Shown here: positions 19,062-30,279 of the stretch, piece by piece | How positions within the stretch are numbered: the first letter of the stretch is position 1 | Layout of the letters: each line of letters opens with the position of its first letter | Source of the DNA: Arenicola marina | Lineage: Eukaryota > Annelida > Polychaeta > Arenicolidae | Direction: 5' to 3' | DNA: 64,000 nucleotides | Assembly: GCA_964019135.1 (NCBI GenBank) | Contig: OZ025255.1 | Span: 41,756,811-41,820,810, forward strand | Made by a program: the position numbers and the translations under genes | Notes under the pieces: model-generated | Told to the model about the DNA's origin: nothing | Databases searched by the model: none | Seen by the model: the letters and a program-made list of their open reading frames with translations, nothing else

Positions 19062-20173
19062 GAAATCAAAACAGTAACATATGAATCGATATCACATTTT
19101 TGGATATATCAAACCAAACCATCTACCGGTAATAAAAATATGTCTACATATGTGGGCCGCATATGTGTACACACATAACGCTATACCAGTATACATTACC
19201 ATGTTCACACATTACCGTGTACACACATTTTTGAAATTTGTTTTACTTATGGCCCAAATTAAGTTGAAAAATAAATGTATTTATTGTTATCCTGAGCATT
19301 TAAAAAATCATGCAACACTTAAATGCTGACTTCAAATAAAATGAAAACTAAAATTTATGAAGCAATTACCTCACATATTAAATAATAAATGAATCAACAG
19401 GAACAAGAACAAACAAATATTGAAATATAAAGGGACTAGATTAGTTGCCAATACATTTTGATAGTTATATATACATTGTACATATTTTATAAAAGTGAAT
19501 CTCAGATAATAATATATGTATACCTATATCCAGGTTGTCCTCATTTGGAGGAGCTTACTTTGGGTGCTTCACTGGGCCAACTGCATTATTTTTCGTCTGT
19601 CTTACTTGCACTTTTGTAACTGAAAGAATTACCAGTAGTCAAAAATAGTGTACTATAACTGTGATATATTATATGTAATCACTGACTGGCTAGAATTGAT
19701 AATATGGTACATACATATAAGGCAATATCATTATTCAATACATATAGTAGATATATATGCTTAAAATCTACCAGTTATTAAATATATTACTATAGTATTT
19801 TACATTAGTTAATGGTAAATGTTAATTAAATATGCCAAAATAAAGAAATATACAAAACTGGGCCCTCACCAATACAAAAGTACTGCTGCCACAGGGTAAA
19901 TTTTAACTCCTTCATAGGGCATATAGAATATGGAAATGCTTGGGAGATTTAGTAATTGAAATATCAGGAGATTTAGCTTTTGAAATGTTCTACTAATTCC
20001 AGGCTATCCTGCTTTGGATGAGGTATAGTGGGAGGGTGGGATATATTTTTCATATGGTCTTATAATAAATTGTCAAAGTGTGAATTAAGAAAAAAAATCA
20101 CAGAAATGCAAAGAAAAAGACTTTTTTTTTCTTTGTATCATGATATTCAAAAGTTTCTTAGACTCTAATATAT
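19062..20173. other. AT-rich non-coding stretch
   Basis: Nothing recognisable. The reading frames are short and AT-driven. Confidence 0.5.
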
Positions 20174-20529
20174 CAGGGCTCCACACTAACTCTTCAGCTA
20201 AATTTAATATATCAAGGCTGTACACTTAACTGTTTAACAGCTACCGGTACTTGCTCTGTGAGTTAAATTAATTGTAAAATTTGTATCTTTCATATGCATA
20301 AAGCAGATATTATTTTTGCCATGGCACAAATACTTTAATACTTGACAATATTTTTTGGGGGGGATAAGTAAATATTCAGTGGGACAAGTCAATATTGAAA
20401 ATTGCTGTACTACCTACTCAATGGGAACCATGCACCTTCCCATTTATTTGGAAAAAAACACTGTCCCACAAGCAAAATCACTTTCCCTGGTGTTCCCTGG
20501 TCAAGCAGACATACATTAATTAAGCCCTG
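20174..20529. mobile_element. Possible hAT-type MITE
   Basis: Starts CAGGGCTCCACACTAAC and ends ATTAATTAAGCCCTG, imperfect inverted termini of hAT type. It contains GGGACAAGT and TGTCCCAC boxes like the ends at 9159 and 25332. No clear 8-bp duplication, so tentative. Confidence 0.4.
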
Positions 20530-21148
20530 TATCTAGGTAGAAAACTAACTTGTGCGATGAAAATATTTGTTCCAGATAAAATTGCCCACATCACATAAAA
20601 ACACCTCACTTACCTTCACTTTGTAGTTCTTATCTCTCGTCGACGCCTGGCCTTTTTCATTTACCACAACCGGCAACAACAGTGACTGACTGTCACCGAA
20701 TGAATGCCTCAGAATGGTAAACAAGCCGCAGACGCAGTGCGCGATCGCTGGCCACCGCACTTTCGCTCTTAAGAGTGATTTTGGCGAAGTCTTTTGTATA
20801 ATTTGGCAAGTATTGGATTGATAATGCCATTTAAGACAATATGTTTTCAAATAATTACACTTGTAGTCCGATAGAGGGTGTTGGAAATTTAGGCACACGA
20901 CGCAGACAGCTCTGATCCCGTATCAACAACAGGCAGAGAAGTGCGCTGCAGCCCGGAAGTGATAATTCTCGCCAAATCGCGCGGAGAAGCGAGATGTACT
21001 TACAGACCCTATAGCCATTACATCTGAAGGCCGCTAAAATGCTGTATTCTGACCCAAACCGCCCTGCTGTCCATGCAATCGACAATCGTTGCCATAGCGA
21101 CGCTCCGTAGAACAATGAAACATGAGGTCACGTACAAAAGAATATGAC
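20530..21148. other. Non-coding; possible 5' exon on the minus strand
   Basis: On the minus strand a CAAAGTGAAG|GTAAGT donor lies at 20614/20613, and the sequence upstream is GC-richer with an open frame (VNEKGQASTRDKNYKVK) but no ATG. It could be a 5' UTR exon of an unidentified gene. Confidence 0.25.
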
Positions 21149-21270
21149 AATAGGGCTGTACAGTTCTCGCGGGTTCTATTTCCGGTTTAGGTCTTTTGGG
21201 GACCAACAAAAAAACACGTGCTCTTAGAACGAGTGCGCATCACGCTGGTGCCTTGCTGCAACTGCGTGAC
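21149..21270. repeat. Dispersed repeat (partner 42119-42240)
   Basis: About 120 bp starting AGGGCTGTACAGTTCTCGCG and containing AAAAAACACGTGCTCT, near-identical to 42119-42240 in the same orientation. The AGGGCTGTACAG start recurs elsewhere and may be an element terminus. Confidence 0.8.
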
Positions 21271-21780
21271 TCGCACTCAATGGAATAAACGGCGCCAAAC
21301 AACACCTAAGACAGCTGGGGGTTGCACATGCAACGTACTCTTATAAAGTCGATAACGCTACGACAACGGGGCCTTCGGAAAACTAATAACTCGTGAATCG
21401 AAACTGAGCTTGGAACGAGTTATTTTTTTTGAAAAATAATAAGTCTTGTTCCAAGAGAATTTGGAACGATTTATTTTTGTTAATAAAAAAAATGTCGAGA
21501 TGTCCTAAATCCTGCACCGTAGTATTCGGCATAAACTTGGAAAGAGATTAGAACTGACGACCCGATGCATCCAGATGCCACGCTGCGTATGCTTGCCTAG
21601 TGGGTAGATATGCCAGAACATATACAATCGAAATATCATATTCATTTGTAACGAGCTTCATACCAAACAGACGCTTAATTGTCGGCAGAGCCCAATGCAA
21701 AAGAATTGCCTGTCATCATGCATGCGTTGGCGGAGATAGTGGGGAAGCAGGGGATGGTGGGGACGGCGGGGGTGGTGGAG

Positions 21781-21900
21781 CTTTAGGGCTGCGAGCCAAC
21801 GCTATAATCGCTCGTTATTCACGGGAAATTAATAAAATGACAGCGCCTTTCCAGCTCGGTTGTGATTGGTACACCCCCAGACCCTGCACCTCTTAGTCAT
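21781..21900 (-). pseudogene. THAP-domain first exon with two nonsense codons
   Basis: Reads MTKRCRVWGCTNHNRAGKALSFY, a stop, FPVNNERL, a stop, RWLAALK. CRVWGC, the F-P motif and RW are THAP features. The two stops (TAA at 21831-21829 and TAG at 21804-21802) fall where CAA and CAG (Gln) would fit, each a single C-to-T change. G-rich minisatellite-like sequence follows where the next part should be. Confidence 0.7.
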
Positions 21901-22457
21901 AGCCAATAAACGCGCTTTGAAACACCTTATATGGCAAGAGATCCTTGACAGACCGAAAGTAGCCTGCTCGCTCAAGCTTATCGGTCGGCCCACGTGCGTT
22001 TGTTTTCCCCTGCGCCACCCGCACGCCATCTGGCGAACGAAGTGCGCGTAACAGGAAGTCCGTTTAGTAGAATGGAGTGTCAGCATGGAGAAATGTTTTT
22101 TGTGTCTTAAAAAATGATAACATCGCAGTACAAACGTAAGTTTAGTATCATTAATGGTCTAGTGTTGCTTTCTCACGTCAGTGATTTTGAGAGTGATCAA
22201 GGTAAATTCACGGAAAATATGGGCCGAAACGTGTCTACGGCATTTATGACTGACTTTAGTTGCACGTGCCAGGTTTCCTGGCAACGATCTATGGTAGCAA
22301 AAAGGAAACTGGCAAACTATATGTGGAAAGGCTTGCGGTTTGCGGACAGTCAGTCCCAAAATGTTTTTTTTTATTATGGTCGTTGCATGCGGGAATTAAA
22401 CCAAAGCAGCAGAGACAAGTCAACGCCTTAAAATTAGATTCAACTCTTAATAATAGT

Positions 22458-22613
22458 AATAGCGCGAGTTTTGCATGGCGTTAGGCATTTTATTAGCTCT
22501 TCATCAAGCTGTAGCAGGCCTTCATTTTCATTATCGGCCCGGCCACATGGTGGCTGCTACAGCTTGATGTCTGGCCAATAAAATTATCTAACGCCCCGCA
22601 AACTCGCGCTATT
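22458..22613. mobile_element. 156-bp inverted-repeat element (MITE-like hairpin)
   Basis: Arms of about 60 bp begin AATAGCGCGAGTTT and end CATCAAGCTGTAGCAG around a short centre. Several mismatches show age. No clear target duplication. Confidence 0.7.
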
Positions 22614-22871
22614 GTCATATTGCCGCGTCATACGATTTCGTTTGCGACCATTACACTTTGTGGTTGACATCCGTCTGTCTGCGAAAGACGATGGATTTGC
22701 AGCTTTGTTTGATTTAAGTTATACGATTCGTGACGCGGCATTTACGCTTATGACTGAATAAGCCTATCTGTGACCGACAGAGCTTACCGCAGTCATTGCA
22801 ACGGTGACCTGTTGATAGATACTGGTTTGTGCTCGCTGGTGGACGCCTAGATGGGCGTTTCAAGTCCAGTT

Positions 22872-25150
22872 TCACAAATCAAACCCCTCTTTGGGATCTG
22901 GATCTGGATTAATGCCGAAAGCCTTCATGTCCCGCTTACAAACATCTTTAAACCTAAGCTTTGGCCGTCCAGTCGGCCTTTTGCCGTCGGCGAGTTCACC
23001 GTATAGCACATCCTTGGGAATGCGTTCATCTTGCATACGATGAACGTTCCCAAGCCAACGTAGACGACTTTGCTTCACAAGAGCAAGAATTCTTGGTAGA
23101 TTGGCCCTGGCTAACACTTCAGCATTCGTGACCTTGTCTTGCCAAGATATGCCTAAAATGTTTCGCAGGCAACGAAAATGGAAGTTATTCAATTTACTTT
23201 CTTGGCCACAATACGTGCCCAGTCAACACGACACAACCGGCCCAGTGGCGGACCAGTGCCTAATGGCCGGTGCCCCCGACGCCGGTCCTGTGATGGCACC
23301 CAGCACTGGCTCAGATACCGGAGTGCAAATTGGCGCAACACTGGCCCGATGCTGGCTGGCCAGAACAAAACCGACGCTTGCCAGCACTTGCCCGAACCCG
23401 TCCTCTACCATGGATCGTCACAGGCCCAGCGCCGGCTAGCTTGAAATCCACCCGCATTTTTTCAGCAATTTAATGGCCTTTCAACGTTTATTGCTCTGAG
23501 CATCAGTTATGTATTGTGACATAGTCTGTACAATCTGTGAAAAAGGTGAGGAGAATACATGTTGCGCGCGCTGTATATTTCCCAGGTATCACAGGCGTCT
23601 GGCGTCTGGCCTAAATAAGGTAGCCTACATAATGCCCATATAGGATTAGGGACCATTGTCAGAAACTGAGCCTCTGGCTGCCCGTATGTCTCACTGTCAC
23701 CGTCCATGTCTGTCACTTTTCAATTCCGGCTGTGTGACAATTCGATTCAAGGTATCGATACTATTCACAGTATGATTGTAAAGTGAAGTACGCGATCAGA
23801 TTATGCCATTACAGTCAGCAATGAGAGTCACAGAAATGTCAATGACAGTCTGTTTTCAAATCAATAAAACACAAACACACCGAAATGTCACATTCCAAGT
23901 GAAAAGTAGCAAGATGGCGTCTAAAGTGAAGCGCAACAAACAGTCAGATTTACTTCAACCCCAAACGAAATTCAAATAGTGTCGGCAGCGGCGCATTATC
24001 AGACGCAAGTTTTCATATATACCTCAGACCGATTAAAACTAATGATTTTTGATATTTCGAGGATGTCAAACGTTCAGCTTGAGGCACTTTCTATCTGGAG
24101 ATTAGCCAAACGTTCCGTAAACCGCTACATCGCCAATTTGTGTTATAGTCATATTCTGCTTCACGTGCACGCGCTTGCCGTCACTCGCCGGACATAAGCC
24201 CAGCATATGAGCGGTTGGCGACCCGTGACTGGTCCGAAGCTGGCCCGACGTCGGCAGCGCCTGCTCGCACTTGCCGGCGTTGCCGCCTCCAGGCCATTGT
24301 CAGCCGGCACTGGACCGGTGATGTGATGTTTACTGGGTGTCCACGTTTCACTGCCATACAGCCAGCTACTTAGAACGCACGCCCTGTAGATTAGCATTTT
24401 GGTGCGAATGGTAAGTTTTGAATTACGCCAAGCACGTTTGTTTAACCTACCAAACATGGTGGCTGCCTTCCCAATTCGAGTATTCATTTCCTCGTCCAGG
24501 GATAGATTATCCGTGACGGTAATTCCCAGGTAACAAAACTTATTAACAACCTAATCTAAAGGAATGATGTTAAGTGTGATCACTGGTGGTGTGATAGCCC
24601 CTTGGCTCAGCACGACTGTTTTTTTAAACACTAATAGTCAAGGCAAATAAAGTACACGCATTTGAGAGCCGATCCATGAGTCTCTGTAGTTGGCTTTCTG
24701 AGTGCGCAACCAACGCTGCGTCGTCAGCGAATAGCAGTTCTCTTATTAGGAAGCAACGCAACGAAAATATCATGTCAACAGTCGATCGTCCGGATGTGAA
24801 TCCACGCTGCGCTTCCGGATATACTCTATTAGCAAGGAGTTGCAGTTTCTTTAAGGCAATTCTGGCAAAGAGCTTACCAGTAACACTTAAGAGTGATATT
24901 CCGCGGTAATTGTTACAATCACCCCGGCCCCATTTGTTTTTTGTAGAGTAACTATATTTGCATCACGCATGTCCTGTGGAACAATACCTTTGTTCTAGCA
25001 AAGGACGAGAAGTTGGTGAAGATGAGGGAGCAACATAGTTTTCCCACACTTTATTACTTCAGCGGGAATCCTGTCATTGCCAGGCGATTTCCCGCTGCCC
25101 AAGGAATCGATTGCATCATTCAGCTTGCTTACCGATCAACAAATGATACT
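22872..25150 (-). pseudogene. LINE ORF2 remnant (RT to C-terminus), deleted and interrupted
   Basis: Going leftward from 25150: SLGSGKSPGNDRIPAEV, GISLLSVTGKLFARI, QRGFTSGRSTVDMIF, then a deletion that removes the motif-B region, LFADDAALVAHSE with the catalytic Asp pair, KAATMFGRLNKRAW and LLYGSETWT-type thumb sequence near 24360-24340, a 1120-bp insertion, then LNNFHFRCLRNILGISW to KRDMKAFGI, ending at 22872. Several frameshifts and a stop are present. The C-terminal RLRWLGNVHRM...GRPKLRFKDVCKRD is typical of a LINE family widespread in aquatic animals. Clade not assigned. Confidence 0.85.
23218..24337. mobile_element. 1120-bp inverted-repeat DNA insertion in the LINE
   Basis: The left end CCCAGTCAACACGACACAAC mirrors the right end (reverse complement CCCAGTAAACATCACATCAC), followed by ACCGGYCC on both. 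Subterminal sequence is rich in GGCCGG, GCCGGC and CCAGC words. No transposase recognised. The LINE frame resumes exactly on both sides. Confidence 0.7.
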
Positions 25151-25199
25151 GAGTATTAATTGATAATAAACCAGCTAAAGCCAACAAAAAAAACTCTGG

Positions 25200-25520
25200 T
25201 TACGAAAGTAAACAACATGCACTTTTTACTTGTCCGGCAAGCACTTGTCTTGTCGGACAAGTTCAGGGAAGTTTTCACTTCTCCGACAGGTAAAATCACG
25301 GACAAGCGGACAAGCGTTAATGTTGAGCCCTGGGGGTTTACCTAAAAATGGTATCGACAATGATGGTCCACCTAGCAACAATATGTCACCTGGCAATGTG
25401 GGGAATAGTCAAACCTAGCACCGTTGTTTGACCTGTCGACAATGTCGTACTTGGCACGGTGGGGTGGATATGGCAGAGTCGGTGGACCTGGCAACGTTTG
25501 ACCCAGCTACAGTGATCCAC
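25200..25520. repeat. hAT-like terminus and GGCAAC-type dispersed repeat
   Basis: 25205-25332 holds several ACTTGTCC/GGACAAG boxes and ends GTTGAGCCCTG, the inverse of the CAGGGCTCGAC terminus at 9159. 25325-25440 resembles 9046-9155. ACCTGGCAAC-type 20-25 bp words continue to about 25510. Confidence 0.6.
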
Positions 25521-26851
25521 GTGGTAATTGTGATAGAAAAAGCAATAGACCGTTCCAGGGAAAATTCTGGCAGGCGCATGTTTCGGGTAACTCTAGCTCG
25601 CTCTGCGTAACCTGCAAAAGGCGAGTACTGACTTAGCTGCATAATTTTCAACAGTTTATCATTGGTTAATCAAAGAAAAGAAACCCGCTTTGTACAGTTG
25701 ACCATCACATAATACCATTTTAAGAACGAGATGACGGCATAAAAACCGAGAAAACAGCTGATATAAATGCCAACGGGCGAATGTAATGACTGTCACTACG
25801 CTGCGCGTGGCAGGAAAGTGGCCATATGCTCGGTTTGCTGCTGTTCTTCAGTGGGGAAATAATGATCGTTCTGGCATCTATTTTGTCTAGATATATTACA
25901 AAGCTGATTCAATAATATATATTTTACAGAATACATTGCTTGGTACCAGATGTGTATCGATTATAACTTGTTATAAACAGGGTCTCAGCCAGATTTTTTT
26001 TTTTGCCAGCCAATATTGTGGCTGGTAGAAGAAAGTGTTCATATGAAACTGTGAGCGTCTCTGACCTGAGCAGGGGCTCTGAAGACTTGTGACGGGGGGG
26101 GGGGGGGGGGGGCTTAGAGAACCCGACTTTAACAGTGTATTTTCAGTTTCCCAAGGGGGGGGGGGGTGCTTTCTGACCACTTGGGACTTTAACATGTATG
26201 TTAACATGTATGTTGTATGTTCTGGTTCCCCAGGGCGGGGGGGTTCAACCCCCTAACCCGCCCCCCCCCCCTAGATCCGCCCCTGGGCATGATTAGCTTC
26301 TAAACCTCCTGACCAAAAGACCATTTTTTGGGCAGGTAAACAGCGCCTAAGTGCCCGCCAAACTGAAAATCTGCCCGCTAAAATTAAAACTGCCCGCCCA
26401 TCCGGCAGGCAGGCGGGTCTCCGGCAAATATCCCAGGTTCAATACTTTTGCGCCATACTGTAGTTTGCGCGCGTGAGGTACTATAGCAACCACAGCGGTG
26501 ATGTCACCGTTTGGGTTGAGTTTGAAATCAGTTAGTCAGTCAGCGGCGTTGCGGGAGGACGGGTTTTAGCTAGCCAGCTAGGAGGGATTTCAGTTGGATT
26601 CACCGCCCTGCGGAGCAAGGGGCTGGCAGCAGTTTCACCAACTGCTGCCAGGTAAGTGACACCGTTATCGGAGTTTGGTAACTTGTTTTTAATTGAGTTT
26701 AAGGGTTTAATAAATGATCGAAACTTAACCACTTCGTTTCGCCTCAGTGCCTTCGCCACCACGTGTTAACGTAAGACCGAACTCGGAACGAACACCCAGT
26801 TGGGTTGTCGAAATTAAGTTTAGAAATATTAGAACAAGACAGCCGTAGGCT
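25521..26851. other. Non-coding; poly-G runs and degenerate GCCCGCC words
   Basis: G runs of 12-19 at 26094-26112 and 26155-26166. 26330-26420 repeats TGCCCGCC. A GTAAGT donor-like site at 26651 follows a GC-rich, exon-like stretch (26520-26650) with no recognisable protein. Confidence 0.4.
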
Positions 26852-29490
26852 GAGGTACTGACAGAAGTGACTTCATCTTCATTTCACCGTTTATGTGCCC
26901 AAACTATGGTACAAGCGATGACATGCAGAAACACATTTACTATAAGCTGATTTTGCCTCATGCTGGCTAGATGATGCCTTCAGTGGGCATATTGGGTTAA
27001 ACAGCTCCTTGAACGAACAACGTGGGCTAAATAGCGCTATAAACGGGCAAATTGGAATAATTACGGCCTTCAGCGGCCAATTTGGGCTAAACATGGCCTT
27101 CAATGGCCAATTTGGGCTCAATAATGCCGATATCCGAAGGCGTTCTAGGCCACACTGCCCACTGAAAGCCGTATTGGGCTCGCTGAAAGCGCAATTTGGC
27201 CCAAATTGACCTCTACGATGCGGATTCTGGAATAGCACAATCTAACGGCTGCTGTTCAACGCGGGCTGTTTTCCCAGATAGAGGGCGCCATTTTGAGTAA
27301 ATTCGGCCAAATCCCGACTTTCTACGTGTGCTTGGTCCCGCCCCAATGCCTGTTCTCGGACTCATCATTGCTTAATTACGGAGCCCTCCAGCGTCAAAAC
27401 TAAGCGTGCTAGCCTAGAAGCGAATGCGGATTCCTCACCAAACTCGACGTTCGCCCGTCCTTTCAAACCAGTCGCGACTCTCTAGCGTCGCTATTAAGCA
27501 AACGGCGGCCATCGCAAAGCAGAGGCATTGCCGCTCGATATCGCCGTTGACTTATAATGGGAGCTTCAGCAAAGGGGGGGTGCACCTCTTGCGAGCGCTC
27601 TAGCGGCCAAACTAAGCGTCCTAGAGCAATTCTATCGCCATTTACCATTGCCATTAAGATAACCTTACACTTGCCTCTCGCTTCATGCCAAATCTGGGCT
27701 CCCTAACTCAAATATTAACCGAGTTACGGCCCTTTCAAGTTCAATACGCCGTTTAACGAGAGGTGCACGTCAATTTTGACGCACACGTTTCGGTACCGCA
27801 TAAAAAAGTTACGCGTCGCAGCAGTTGTGCCTTGATGTACAGCATCAAATCAACCGGTAGTCGCTATGATGGATAATAGTCGAGTAATAGAGGTTATACA
27901 ATTATGACGTCATCACGTCATGGTGACGTCATGGCGTGACGCACGGAAATGTGCAAATATCGAAACACAAACATTGGTGCCCTCAATCCAAAACGCAGAT
28001 TAGAACGGCAGTAGGACTGTTAGTCCTTCAGATATAGCTTCACCTAATTACCGAAAATTGCTATTCTTCATCATTATGGATAAATAAAAAATGAGCAGAC
28101 GAACAAAGGACTCTGCAGCTAAGATGTAAAGGATAATAATGATTTACGGCCAATAGTAATCTGGAGACATATCTTCCCTACCATTATACGGAAAGATCGA
28201 AGGTCTAGCTAGTTTTTCCGATTTTTGACGAATTTTCTAAGTTAGAGGGAATTTGTATACTTTATCATTGGGAAAATCTTCGGTTGCCATGGAAACGAAA
28301 CTAAGACACGCATTTGCCGTCAGCCTACCCTGAGTCTCTTATACTCATCCACATCTAGCACTGTGGTAAAGCGAAGTGAGATCGCTCAACCGGAAGTACG
28401 TCATATTGAAGTAAGTTTGATTATCTCCATAGGGTCCCATGTTAAACGCGTTCGACTATATACCAAAAAGTTACAGGGCTATGTCCCCGTGTTTATAGTT
28501 AATGGTTCATCCTACTACTATCCTTCTACAACTACAAGCATAGAGTGATGGCTTCAATAGGACGCTCGTGGGAGCCCCTGCAAGCGCCAAAAATCCCTAT
28601 TTTTTACAATGGAGAAAATTGCAAAAAAATTCTGTGACGTCATTTCTCGTCCGAATTTCATCTCGTAAGAACCATGGCTACTTGGTACCACGTTTAACAG
28701 CAGAAAAATTCCCGAAACTGTTTCATGCAGGCATCGATGAAATACGGGGCAAACAATTTTCCACAGCTTGAGAGATTGAAGGCTTTAACATTGGAGGTCC
28801 CATAGGGAATGGCCGTTACCCCTAGAACCGGAAGTAAGATAGAAACATACTATTTTTATAATGCAGACGAACATCGGACCCCATTTTCTATAAAATGACG
28901 CCACTTTTGATTTTTTATGATTTTTTTCTGATTTTTGACGATTATTTCCATGTACCAAAAGTGACGTCATCGTGACGTCATATGACGGATCTGAAAAATC
29001 TCAGATTTCGCTGAGATTGTTGCCATTCATATTTCTATGAGAGCCCGGAACACCAAAGCGATACCTTCAACCTAAATAAGTCAAACCGAAGAAAAACGGT
29101 TCAAGGTCATCTTTTGCGTTTTTCAGAAAACATAAAACGTCATGTAGCTCGAAAATGAGTATGACGCATCAAAAAGTGGTCAATGGCTGAAAGATGCGGT
29201 CTAAACGGTAGCACATTCTGAAATTAACCGCATTTCTCTAGGTCTAATATTAACGAAGATAAGCGCATTCTTAATTTGTTTTTCAAAAAATCGCTGTGAC
29301 CTTGACCTTTGACCTACATATGCCAATAACGAACATAGCCGAGATATTTCATATATCTATCACTTGGTTAAGTATGACAGCCGTAACTGTTACCGTGCGC
29401 CCTGTATCCAACTGACAAATATACAAAAAAACAAATTTACAAACCGAACATAGTACTATACTGACAGAAGTTTTCAACTTCTGTCAGTAA
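26852..29490. repeat. TE-like region bounded by CTGACAGAAGT / ACTTCTGTCAG
   Basis: TACTGACAGAAGTGACTT at the left and ACTTCTGTCAGTA at the right are short inverted ends. 54440-54900 carries the same left end and an internal block (ATACTTTATCATTGGG, GTTGCCATG) also present near 28255, indicating a shared repeat family. No coding sequence is recognisable. Confidence 0.45.
26971..27150. repeat. 30-bp degenerate tandem repeat
   Basis: About five copies of a 30-bp unit such as CCTTCAGCGGCCAATTTGGG. Because 30 is a multiple of 3 and the units lack stops, both strands stay open. The minus-strand translation repeats PNWPLKA-type decapeptides. More likely a minisatellite than a gene. Confidence 0.8.
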
Positions 29491-29668
29491 CAACACAACG
29501 AGAAGTACATTAAAGTAGAGTAAAGACCCTCTCATTTCCGTAAAATATCACACCCTTATTATAAAGCAATGATATGGACCGGTATATACTGTCTTCTCAA
29601 GACGAATCTGAGTGCACATAAATGTCTAACGGGGAGCGTAACAGATAGGACTGTTAAACTGTTCTTAA

Positions 29669-30275
29669 AGTTGCATGTGGAGCTCTTTCCCGCCAAAACT
29701 AAAGAGGTCAAAACACAAATAAGAATCAATCCTTGAATCATTCAAGATTGGTTTTGTCTATACTCCACCCATGCCAGACGTGTAAGTTAATGTCCGAGGA
29801 ACACGACATTACCGGATAATAATGGAGTCCGAGGGCGAAGCCCGAGGACCCATTGTTATCCGGTAATGTCGTTTTCCGAGGTCATTAACTTATGTAAAAT
29901 CAACGTCCTTATGACTCAAAGCCACTACACTACAGAAAAATAATGTCGTGAGAGAACAATAGAGTGACGTCATCAGTGGATTTTACTGCCAAATAGTGTC
30001 TCTTAGCTCTGTCCGTGATATCAATTTACCACAAATTTTCATTTCAGTGGTAAACGTCATCAGTTTGAGTGTTTCGCGATGCTTTGTTATAAGTAGCAGT
30101 GCCGCGACAGAGTGCTGTGGTGTCGCGGGATAGACACGTTTGCCACACCACAGCCGAAACGGCGAGGTTTATCAGGTTTCTGAATTTATGGAATGGAACA
30201 ATGGAGTTTTCTGCAAATTTTGATGTAAATTTCGCCTGGGCTTAGTTTTGGCGGGAAAGAACTCGACATGCAACT
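29669..30275. mobile_element. TTAA-site MITE, copy 2 (607 bp, complete)
   Basis: Flanked by TTAA at 29665-29668 and 30276-30279. Inverted ends AGTTGCATGTSGAGYTC continue into TTTCCCGCCAAAACT. Apart from an extra block of about 210 bp (29779-29989) it matches copy 1 at 5861-6253 in reverse orientation. No transposase. Confidence 0.88.
29783..29892. repeat. 110-bp imperfect palindrome inside MITE copy 2
   Basis: Begins TAAGTTAATGTCCGAGGA and ends TCATTAACTTA. The arms share ACGACATTACCGGATAA / TTATCCGGTAATGTCG, and the centre GAGGGCGAAGCCCGAGGA is itself a small hairpin. Absent from copy 1, so probably a separate nested insertion or a part lost from copy 1. Confidence 0.8.
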
Positions 30276-30279
30276 TTAA

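Noticed and set aside
19560..20700. Possible two-exon minus-strand gene (donor at 20613, acceptor near 19620, frame ending VGPVKHPK)
   Set aside because: The phases do not join cleanly, there is no start codon and no recognisable domain.
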